From: Coniochaeta sp. PMI_546
Taxonomy: Eukaryota > Ascomycota > Sordariomycetes > Coniochaetales > Coniochaetaceae
Direction: 5' to 3'
NCBI GenBank assembly: GCA_021432605.1
Contig: MU271148.1
Coordinates: 1,185,362 to 1,249,361 of the forward strand
Length of the DNA: 64,000 nt
The translations under genes and the position numbers were made by a program. The notes under the pieces are model-generated. The model ran no database searches and had not been told where the DNA came from. It saw nothing but the letters and a program-made list of their open reading frames with translations. Of this stretch, positions 55,834 through 64,000 are shown piece after piece (position 1 is the stretch's first letter; each line of letters opens with the position of its first letter).

Positions 55834-56147
55834 TTTGTGAGGCTTGTCATGATGTTGATGATTATTCGTTGAATTGTTGTGGTCTGGAGAAGAGAGTCTC
55901 CTTCCCAGCCTCAGGTACTCCAATGTCGTCGCATCAAGTTCCGTCGCGTGTCGTTGGAAGCTGGCGGCGATAAGAGACACGATAACGATAAGCACGATCG
56001 ATAAGAGAAGGAAATTGAGCGGTCAAGTGCGGCAATTGGGCATCCCATGTACTAGACTCGACCTCGCTCAAAATATTTGGGCCAAGATGCCATTGACATG
56101 AACCCCACCACAGCTTCGTGACCCAGCTGAGCGACTCTTCCAACAAG
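55834..56147. promoter_or_regulatory. Bidirectional promoter region between gpi3 and dbp6
   Basis: Only 314 bp separate the two outward-reading start codons, so both 5' UTRs and promoters lie here. No TATA element is obvious. Confidence 0.6.
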
Positions 56148-58754
56148 ATGTACGCCCGCTACATTCCTCCCCCGAAGACCAAGGAGGCACCCAAGGTCGA
56201 AGCGCAACCTGCGGCTGCAGCTGGCACTTTTTCGACGACTGCAACAGCACCATACGCTAGGTATATCCCAGCACCGAAGACCAAAGGCGCACCAACAGCA
56301 GCAGCTCCGGGTCCTGCTCCAAAGAAGATTGTGTTCGCTCAAGACGACGAGACTCCGGCGGTTCTTCCGAAGAAGATTGTATTTCAGGATGATGCATCTG
56401 AAGAAAGCCCCAAGAAGCGCAAGCGAAGTGGCGGAAATGACGATGAATCCAGCAACAAGAAGGACAAGAAGTCCAAAAAGTCGAAGTCCGATGATGGTGG
56501 AGAAGGACACATAGAGACCTCTATCAAGAAGATCAAGAGGAAGAAGTCCAAGGTGGATACCGCCGAGCAAGACGACGAGGACGAGACAGCCCGTAAGCAG
56601 GATAAGAAGGAGAGGAAAAAGACGAGGCGATCGCTAGCAGAGGACGGCGAGGAGTCGGTATTGGCGGAACAGGAATCCACAAAACCTGAAGACGAAGCGG
56701 AGCAGGCCCCAGAAGCCGGGGACGGCTCTGCGAAGGTGAAGAAAGAGAAACGAAAGAAGAAGTCCAAAGCAGAGCCCGTTGAGCAGGACGATGACGAGCA
56801 AGAAGACAAACTTGATAAGCGCCACAAAGCCATTTTGGAAAGGAAGGAGAAGGCCTTGAAGCAGCAGAAGAAGCTCAAGGAGAATAGGGAAGACGCAAAT
56901 GAGGACGGTCACGGCATTGCCCCAGAACCAGAAGAGCTGCATGGCCTCGAGCCGCTTCCTCAGCCGGAGCCGGTGGCGTTGGATGGCGCAAAGCCCACTT
57001 ACGATACCCTACCACACTGGCTTTCACATCCTTTTCGGGTCCAGTCTAAAACCAAGGCCGCTTTCACAGATCTAGGGATCGAGTCCGACGCTGCGCAAAT
57101 TCTAGCGAGCAAGGGTTACAGGGAGGCTTTTGCTGTACAAACCGCCGCGATACCGCTGTTATTGCCATCATTGGACAGGCAGGGGGATCTGGTGGTCTCC
57201 GCAGCTACTGGTTCGGGCAAGACGCTCGCTTATGTGCTACCAATGGTTCGGGACATAAGCCAAGGGGTTGTCACCAGACTTAGAGGCTTGATTGTCGTGC
57301 CTACCAGGGAACTGGTTCGCCAGGCCCAGGAAGCCTGCGAGATCTGCGCCGGTGCTTTTTCGCACGGAGGCAGAAAACGCGTCAAAGTCGGAATCTCTAT
57401 GGGTAGCATGGCGTTCAAACAAGCGCAGGCCGCCCTTGTGGAGGAGGAGCAGAAGTACGACCCGTCCGGTTACCAAGCCTATCTCAGGAAGCGAAATCAG
57501 ATCGTCAACCTAGATGACTCAGACGACGAAGATGATTCTAAGCCAACATTAGACCCACAAACGAAACCACTACCTGACCACGTTATCGAGAACGTCTCAA
57601 AGGTCGACATCCTGATTTGTACCCCTGGAAGACTGGTGGAGCACATCAAGCAAACGCCTGGTTTCACACTCGACTATGTCAGGTGGCTGGTCGTGGACGA
57701 AGCGGACAAGCTGCTCGCACAGAGCTTTCAGCAGTGGCTCGACGTCGTCATGAACAAGTTGAGCACTGAGATCCCCGGCGCCCGCGACTTCCCCCACTCG
57801 AATAAGAGCGGTGTGCGCAAGGTCATTCTGAGCGCTACAATGACGCGCGACCTCAGTCTCCTCAACGGACTCAAGCTGCGCAGGCCTAAGCTCGTCTTGC
57901 TGGAGGGCACGAGTGAAGAGGACAACCAGGATGGTGCTGCTCCTGAGGGAGAGCATGTCTTACCCGATCTCCTGAAGGAATTGGTCATCAAGATCCGTGA
58001 CTCGAACCTGAAGCCATTGTACCTAGTTGATTTGCTCAACAGCAAGCACATGGTAGCTATGAACAAGGCGAGCGATACAGAAAAAGCACCTCAGGGCGAT
58101 GAATCAGACGCTTCTTCCTCGTCATCAGCATCAGACTCCGACTCCGACTCCGAATCCGACTCTGACGCCTCCTCCACTTCTTCAGCGGCGCCCAAATCCT
58201 CCATCCCTAACACGTTCGATACCACAGTCCTGATCTTCACCAAATCCAACGAATCCGCCCTCCGCCTCTCCCGCCTCCTCGCAATCCTATCTCCGCACCT
58301 ATCTTCCCTAATCGGCACCCTAACCTCCACGACGCCCACCGCCATCAGGCGGCGCACTCTCGCCTCCTTCAGTCATCGCAAGACACGCATACTCGTCGCC
58401 TCCGATCTTGTAGCCCGCGGAATCGACCTCCCCGACCTCGACCACGTGGTCAACTACGACGTCCCCGGAAGCGCGGCGGCCTACGTACACCGCGTGGGCC
58501 GGACGGCGAGAGCCGGGCGCAAGGGATGCGCCTGGACGCTGGTTAGTAATGCCGAGGCGGCCTGGTTCTTCAGGGAGATTGGCGGGGAGGGCAAGGGAAA
58601 GGAGAGCGGACGGGTTAGACGCAGTGGGAAGGTCGAGCGTGTTAGGATTGGGGACGTGGGTGAGGATGGATTTGGGGAGGAGCGGGTCAAGGCGTATGAG
58701 AGCGCGCTGGAGCAGCTTGGGAAGGAGGCTGGGGAGGGAAGAAGGAGGAAGTGA
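56148..58754 (+). CDS. dbp6: DEAD-box RNA helicase Dbp6 (868 aa)
   Basis: Intronless. The ATG at 56148 gives MYARYIPPPKT, the typical start of fungal Dbp6; the longer open frame upstream has no ATG. It acts in the nucleolus in early 60S pre-ribosome assembly. Residues 1-270 are a Lys/Glu-rich charged extension. The helicase core has FAVQTAAIPLLLPS (Q-like motif), AATGSGKTLAYVLP (motif I, about 350), VPTRELVRQAQE (Ia), ICTPGRLVEH (Ib), VVDEADKLL (II, about 515), SATMTR (III, about 561), VLIFTKSNESALRLSRL (IV), ASDLVARGIDLPD (V) and YVHRVGRTARAGR (VI, about 780). A Ser/Asp run (about 645-680) sits between the two lobes, as in other Dbp6 proteins. It is divergent from gpi3. Confidence 0.96.
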   Translation: MYARYIPPPKTKEAPKVEAQPAAAAGTFSTTATAPYARYIPAPKTKGAPTAAAPGPAPKKIVFAQDDETPAVLPKKIVFQDDASEESPKKRKRSGGNDDESSNKKDKKSKKSKSDDGGEGHIETSIKKIKRKKSKVDTAEQDDEDETARKQDKKERKKTRRSLAEDGEESVLAEQESTKPEDEAEQAPEAGDGSAKVKKEKRKKKSKAEPVEQDDDEQEDKLDKRHKAILERKEKALKQQKKLKENREDANEDGHGIAPEPEELHGLEPLPQPEPVALDGAKPTYDTLPHWLSHPFRVQSKTKAAFTDLGIESDAAQILASKGYREAFAVQTAAIPLLLPSLDRQGDLVVSAATGSGKTLAYVLPMVRDISQGVVTRLRGLIVVPTRELVRQAQEACEICAGAFSHGGRKRVKVGISMGSMAFKQAQAALVEEEQKYDPSGYQAYLRKRNQIVNLDDSDDEDDSKPTLDPQTKPLPDHVIENVSKVDILICTPGRLVEHIKQTPGFTLDYVRWLVVDEADKLLAQSFQQWLDVVMNKLSTEIPGARDFPHSNKSGVRKVILSATMTRDLSLLNGLKLRRPKLVLLEGTSEEDNQDGAAPEGEHVLPDLLKELVIKIRDSNLKPLYLVDLLNSKHMVAMNKASDTEKAPQGDESDASSSSSASDSDSDSESDSDASSTSSAAPKSSIPNTFDTTVLIFTKSNESALRLSRLLAILSPHLSSLIGTLTSTTPTAIRRRTLASFSHRKTRILVASDLVARGIDLPDLDHVVNYDVPGSAAAYVHRVGRTARAGRKGCAWTLVSNAEAAWFFREIGGEGKGKESGRVRRSGKVERVRIGDVGEDGFGEERVKAYESALEQLGKEAGEGRRRK

Positions 58755-59050
58755 GATGAATGTTTGGGACTGCCGGATGGAGTCACTGTGCGGATCAGGC
58801 TAATGGACAGATGGGGTCTTAGATATAATGTACTCCCATTTGTGGCTGCAAGCATGGAGCCATATACTCGCTAGTCTGGTCTGAGCAAATCAAAATATAT
58901 ACCAGCTAAATCGACGCTACTTACACTATATACCAATACCTCGAGGCTAACCTTAACCAACGATAATGGATGGTCCAAATCGAATGACTTGAACACTCTT
59001 CCAATGGTGTTGCTGGCAACACTCCGGACCTGGAAAGCTATCCTACGTGA

Positions 59051-61055
59051 TCACCGCAACAAGCAAAGCATGATGACCAGAGTCCCAAGTATCACGTCAA
59101 ACCGAGGCGTTGAACGACCGCCAGCATTCCCAGCAACATCCGACGGTGTAGTCGTGATGGTAGGGGTAGTGGAAGTCTCCAGCAATGTCGTCGTTGACAA
59201 TGGCACCAAGGACGAGGAAGTTGGAAAAACCGTGGTCGAACTAGCAGGACCTGCGACCGCTTGACAGCCAGCGTCATACACGTTTCCTTTGGCTAAGTTC
59301 GGGCCCGTCTTGTTGCCGTAGGCCAGACGGACAAGACTGGACTCGTCCGCCGAGTACTGCGGCCAGCCGTAGGAGGTGAGTCCATGATAAGGGTCCTTGG
59401 CGAAGGCAGCCCATGCACCTCGAAGGTAAGCTCCTATGGCTTCTTCCTCCGGCGTGTCTGGTAGAGCAAAGGTAGGGGTATTGTTGAAGAGAACTGGTAG
59501 CTATATGCGACTTGTGTCAGTATCTGACGTCCTATAGAGGAGAACGGGATGCTTGCCTCGCTAGCATGCCAAGCACCGCTCTCTGGCTCAGTAGACAAGA
59601 TCAGGTTGGGAAACACCCCAAAGTAGCGATACCTCCACGTAGGATTGCCGTGCCGCACTGATTCAGCAGCCCGGAGCGCAGCGGGACAGGTAAAAGCTCT
59701 GTTGTTGACCACCCGCCAGACAACCTCTGGAACCTGCGGTGCCATTATGCGGAAAAGGCCAGTTTCGTTGTTGGTGTTTCCCACGAGCACTGGCGCCGCG
59801 ATAGGTACACGGTCTGTGTAGTCGGAAAAGACAAGCTCCTCGTCAATCACGGGGCCGAACGGCAAGCCTCCAGCACTGTCAGCAACGGTGTTGGCTGGGA
59901 TATTGGATGCGATTTCCTGTGCTGATTTGGAGAGCATGCACGCATACACCTGTTGGTGGTCATCATTCGCGCCGCCGCAGCCGGTAGCGGCTGTAGCGTT
60001 GAACCAGTTCGCGTTGGCTGTCCGGTTCGTGGGTAGACCGAATCCAGTAGCAGTACCGCTCATGGGAACGAAGGCTTGGGCGATCGGGTCGGCAGTCCAG
60101 ATGTACGAGTACAGGTCTACCGATGCGCCTCCGGCAGATTGTCCGAATAGTGTGATCCGGCCAGGGTCACCGCCGAACTGGGCGATGTTGTCCCTCACCC
60201 ACTCAATAGCGAGGCGTTGGTCTAGCAAGCCCAGATTAGGTCGGCTCAGTGGATTTCCTGGAAAGCCGAAGATGGAAAGACGATAGCTGGTAGTGAAGTG
60301 TGAGCGTATCTTTACAAACATGGACGCTATGCATGTCCACCTACTTGAGAGATACCACAACGACGTCTTCCTTCCCAGCAAGGTATTGGCCGTTGTACCA
60401 TGGGACAGCAGAGCCTCCTATGGAACGGACATCAGCATTATAAATCATCCAGCTGAAAGCAGAAGAATCACCTGAGATGTAGGCTCCGCCATGAATCCAG
60501 ACCAGGACAGCTTTGTTACCTTCGCCGGTCTGCGGTCGCGTCCAGACATTGAGTGTGAGGCAATCTTCGCTCTGGTTGGTAGCCCACTGGTTCATCTCCA
60601 GCAAGAGTTGGACAGCTACAGGCGTAATAGTTATATTGGCGTAACGGCCAGGATCAATAGTTTTGTTGCCCGCAATGCTTGAGGACAAGCATGACGGGCC
60701 CTGAACTTGTCAGTATGGTCCTATCTTTCTCTCTAGGCATAGGACCACGCACAAACGTGTTACCATTTACCGCAGCGGTACCGGCGTACTTGACTGGAGG
60801 CTGGAATCGCAGGCTGCCAACCGGAGGTTGAGCGTACGGAATGCCGAGATACTCTGAGACATCCGTGAGATTAGAGGCAGCATGGCCATGAACCGGGCCG
60901 CTACTCGTATCAACAGTCTGTCCAACAGACCACTGCCTTGTCGAAAGTTGGTGCTGCTGTGGAGATGAACTGAGGCCAGCGTGAACGTCCCCGATACTCG
61001 AAGCATCTCCCCTATATGCCGCGGAAAGCAGAAGCAGCAGGATTGACAACGACAT
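59051..61055 (-). CDS. Type B carboxylesterase/lipase, probably GPI-anchored (594 aa)
   Basis: Five exons: 61055-60753, 60700-60472, 60417-60345, 60286-59557 and 59500-59051. Introns are 52, 54, 58 and 56 nt and all phases agree. The last intron (59556-59501) is GC-AG (GCAAGC...ATATAG), required to join WHASE to LPVLFNNTP. The start [20 protein letters not shown] is a signal peptide. Family landmarks: [59 protein letters not shown], the nucleophile elbow [15 protein letters not shown] and the catalytic His in [10 protein letters not shown]. The C-terminus has a Ser/Thr stretch and ends with a hydrophobic tail ([12 protein letters not shown]) without a cytoplasmic part, as in GPI-anchored proteins. 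It hydrolyses ester bonds at the cell surface; the substrate is unknown. Confidence 0.93.
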
Positions 61056-62286
61056 GATAACATAGGCGATAGGCAATCATGCATAAGAAAAGTCGGTATT
61101 GCAATCATTTGGGTCATAAGAGATAAGAGCCCGGGCTTAAATAAACATCCATGGTCATATGTCGAACGATTGACGGTCTCGACGAGGTAGCATAGCCACC
61201 TTGACAACGCGTTCACTAGAGATAGTAACAACCAAGGAAAACAACAATGTTCCTAAGGACTTATCAAGTTTGACGCAATTGACTGCAACAGACATGGGAC
61301 GTGATGCGAGAACGAAACCTTAAAATCCGTCTGACTGAGAGTTGTCTGGGTGGTGCTGGCGTTCGAGAGATGGTGATAACCTGTAAATACGAAAAACGAG
61401 ACATGAACTCAGTGAGATAGTAATCTTCGGCGTAACAGGAGCCCGTGAATTTGCATTGAGCAGCCTCTCCTATTCTCTAAGCAATTATATAGTACGCACC
61501 CCGATGGAAGAGCATACGCAGTGTAGAAGCAATATTACACATAGAATCCTTGATACATCGAACTGACGGATGTCGGTCAGATCGACGATCTCCAGCAGTG
61601 TAGAAACGGACAACGACTACCTATCTAGCGTCGGCACTGCGATGGAGCCCACGTATGTCTGTTGCCAGCGCCTCAAGCTCGCAAGTGTGGCAACACTATT
61701 GGGCAGCGATCAGCTTCGCGACAAAAGACAACAGGCGAACGACCACAAGACAGCCTCATCATATAATACACTACAGTGAAGAGAGAAGCGCCGGTTGGCT
61801 TTTCTCGACGACCTGAGTTGATGGGAGGTGTACGTACCTGATGTTCTACGGTAAGGTACGTTCGAGAAGGGACGATACCCCACACTCGCGGATCGGATCA
61901 ACCCTTGAATCCGCAGCTTCTTTATGATTGGCTGCATGATTTGGAGAAAGCTCCAGCTGGTTACATCACAGTTGGAGAGCTGGGCTTTTCACAAAGTTGT
62001 CCTTTTTGGTGAGAACAGATATCCAGATTCACCACGTAGCTTGGTACTTATTATGCCACCTAACCATTCCACCCCATTACTGTCTTTCCGAGTTATAACC
62101 TGACGAATTCCACTGGATTGCTCGCCTGCTCCTCGATTGTACCTTCACAGAGCATCAGTCCCTTCTTTTGGCGAGATACTTTAAGGTTCTACTTCGCTGT
62201 AGCACCGCCTTGCATCCACCTCCACTAAGAGCTAGCCTCCCGAATCCGAGCACCAGTCCAGAGAGTTTCATTCTACACACGACATC
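61056..62286. other. Divergent intergenic spacer (1.2 kb)
   Basis: Upstream of the esterase (minus) and of lhs1 (plus). No ORF with a domain, RNA gene or repeat was recognised, and no unfolded-protein-response element could be assigned with confidence. Confidence 0.55.
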
Positions 62287-64000
62287 ATGGCGGGAGGCGC
62301 CACCTCGCCATTGCGCCTGCTCCTCTGTGCCATATTCCTCTTCTCCACACATGTCTTCGCAGTGTCCGCTGTCCTCGGCATAGACCTGGGCACCGAGTAC
62401 ATAAAAGCTGCGCTTGTGAAGCCCGGCATCCCCCTAGAGATCGTCCTGACCAAGGACTCGAGACGGAAAGAAACATCAGCTGTCGCATTCAAGCCCTCCC
62501 CCAATGGCCCGAAGCCCGGTGAGTACCCCGAGAGACTGTACGGCTCCGATGCCATAGCTCTCGCCGCACGGTATCCCGGCGATGTCTACCCGAACCTCAA
62601 GACACTCCTTGGTCTGCCTACAGACCACGCAGCTGTGAAGGAGTACGCTGCGCGGCATCCGGGACTACAATTGGTGGCGCATAAACTTAGGGGGACAGCT
62701 GCCTTCAAGAGCGCCGGCGCATTCACACCTGAGGAGGAGGCATGGATGGTCGAGGAGCTTCTGGCTATGGAGTTGCAGAGCATTCGGGCGAACGCCGAGG
62801 CCCTGGCTGGCCCGTCGAACACCGTTCGGTCTGTCGTCATTACCGCCCCGCCTTTCTACACGGTTGAGGAGAAGCGTGCCCTCGAGTTGGCTGCCGAACT
62901 GGCAGGACTTCGTGTCCTGTCTCTGATCAGCGATGGTATGGCTGTCGGACTCAACTACGCGACCACACGACAGTTCCCCAACATTGTCGAAGGAGGAAAA
63001 CCGGAACACCACTTGGTCTTTGACATGGGCGCAGGTTCCACCAAGGCTACAATCTTGAAGTTCCAGAGCCGCACGGTGAAAGACGTGGGCAAGTTCAACA
63101 AGACGGTTCAGGAAGTCCAGGTACTAGGAAGCGGCTGGGACAAGGCCCTAGGTGGTGACTCTCTCAACTATCTGATTGTCGACGACATGGTCTCGCAGTT
63201 TGTCGAGTCCCCCAAGGCCAAGAAGGCGTCTGTCGCGGTCGAGAGCGTGAAGGCTCACGGCAGGGCGATCGCCAAGCTCACCAAAGAGGCGGAGCGATTG
63301 AGGCACGTTCTGAGCGCCAATCAGGAGGCACATGCCAGCTTCGAGGGCCTCTATGACGATGTCGATTTCAAGTACAAGCTCAGCCGTGCCCAATTCGAGA
63401 CCCTCGCCGAGAGCCATGCGCAGAGGGTCGCTACGGCAATCAATGACGCACTGAGCATGGCAGGCCTTAAGGTCTCGAATCTTGACTCGATCATCCTCCA
63501 CGGAGGCGCGTCTCGTACTCCATTTGTTCAAAAGGAGCTCGAGAAGATCATCGGCGATGCCGAGAAGATCCGTACGAATGTGAACTCTGACGAAGCTGCC
63601 GTTTTCGGCGCCGGCTTCAGAGCGGCCGAGATCAGCCCCAGTTTCCGCGTCAAGGAGATCAGGATCTCCGACATTGCAGCCTACCCGGCCGGCATGAGGT
63701 GGAGCGATGACAAGCAGAAGGCACGGCACCAGAGGCTCTGGACAGCTACCTCCGTCCTTGGCGCGGCACCTAAGGAAGTAACCTTCTCTAACCGGGAGGA
63801 CTTCGCCGTTACATTCTATCAGACCGTCCCCGGCACCGACGATGCTCAGAGCACAGTCGAGGCGGAGACTAAGGTGTTTACTACCAAGAACCTAACAGCG
63901 ACTGTGGGAGAGATCATTGAGAAGCAGGGCTGCAACAAGTCGGACATCCACTTCAAAGTCGCCGTGCGATTGTCACCCGAGAACGGAGAGGTTGAGATCA
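62287..64000 (+). CDS. lhs1: ER chaperone Lhs1/Grp170 (HYOU1-type Hsp70), 5' part
   Basis: Partial: open to the window edge, 571 codons from ATG 62287 with no intron seen. Residues 1-30 (PLRLLLCAIFLFSTHVFAVS within) form a signal peptide. The Hsp70 ATPase domain follows: AVLGIDLGTEYIKAALVKPG (phosphate 1), KTLLGLPTDHAAVKEYAARH, TAPPFYTVEEKRALELAAEL, SLISDGMAVGLNYA, HLVFDMGAGSTKATILKF (phosphate 2) and SIILHGGASRTPFVQKELEK (adenosine). The GTEY variant of the usual GTT motif, the SAVAF segment and the text FRVKEIRISDIAAYPAGMRW just after the ATPase domain fit Lhs1/Grp170 better than BiP/Kar2. In the ER lumen it acts as nucleotide exchange factor for Kar2 and as a holdase for unfolded proteins. 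The extended C-terminal half lies beyond the window. Confidence 0.93.
   Translation, partial: MAGGATSPLRLLLCAIFLFSTHVFAVSAVLGIDLGTEYIKAALVKPGIPLEIVLTKDSRRKETSAVAFKPSPNGPKPGEYPERLYGSDAIALAARYPGDVYPNLKTLLGLPTDHAAVKEYAARHPGLQLVAHKLRGTAAFKSAGAFTPEEEAWMVEELLAMELQSIRANAEALAGPSNTVRSVVITAPPFYTVEEKRALELAAELAGLRVLSLISDGMAVGLNYATTRQFPNIVEGGKPEHHLVFDMGAGSTKATILKFQSRTVKDVGKFNKTVQEVQVLGSGWDKALGGDSLNYLIVDDMVSQFVESPKAKKASVAVESVKAHGRAIAKLTKEAERLRHVLSANQEAHASFEGLYDDVDFKYKLSRAQFETLAESHAQRVATAINDALSMAGLKVSNLDSIILHGGASRTPFVQKELEKIIGDAEKIRTNVNSDEAAVFGAGFRAAEISPSFRVKEIRISDIAAYPAGMRWSDDKQKARHQRLWTATSVLGAAPKEVTFSNREDFAVTFYQTVPGTDDAQSTVEAETKVFTTKNLTATVGEIIEKQGCNKSDIHFKVAVRLSPENGEVEI

Overview
The window is nuclear DNA of a filamentous ascomycete (Pezizomycotina, most likely a Sordariomycete). 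The genes carry short introns of about 50-90 nt with GTRNGT donors, CTRAY-like branch points and YAG acceptors. The gene families fit: a rhodopsin-domain membrane protein, a DUF1996 protein, F-box-like and C2H2/ankyrin proteins, small secreted cysteine-rich proteins and an allantoate-permease-type MFS carrier. Spacers are long and no transposon, virus-like element or CRISPR array was recognised. There is one assembly gap (85 N) inside a 19-bp minisatellite. All coordinates below are hand-spliced from the sequence and none was tested against transcripts or databases.

Layout. 0-12 kb: a PQ-loop membrane protein with an in-frame stop, a small secreted protein whose upstream region is a minisatellite, a rhodopsin-domain protein, a glutathione transferase, a secreted aldose 1-epimerase and a secreted Cys/Thr-rich protein. 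15-24 kb: a secreted DUF1996 protein, an initiator tRNA-Met gene interrupted by a 56-nt insert, an F-box-like gene broken by a frameshift, an MFS carrier and a SET-domain protein with a predicted signal peptide. 26-40 kb: a bZIP factor with a long leader ORF, a 1167-aa acidic protein with a C-terminal membrane segment, and a 2120-aa four-exon C2H2 protein. 40-50 kb: a histidine phosphatase, a divergent pair of C2H2 genes (one with ankyrin repeats), an RBR (RING-IBR-RING) E3 ligase with a 14-nt microexon and two candidate last exons, and a coiled-coil protein. 51-64 kb: an Hsp70-like ATPase, the GPI-anchor glycosyltransferase Gpi3 divergent from the ribosome-biogenesis helicase Dbp6, a carboxylesterase with a GPI-type C-terminus, and the start of the ER chaperone Lhs1.

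There is no operon-like organisation; this is an ordinary fungal arm of mixed housekeeping and accessory genes. A loose secretory-pathway theme is visible (Gpi3, a probable GPI-anchored esterase, Lhs1, several signal-peptide proteins), but co-regulation is only a guess. The most unusual items are the initiator tRNA-Met gene split between positions 26 and 27 by an insert with spliceosomal-type ends, and the duplicated terminal exon plus catalytic-site microexon of the RBR ligase gene.
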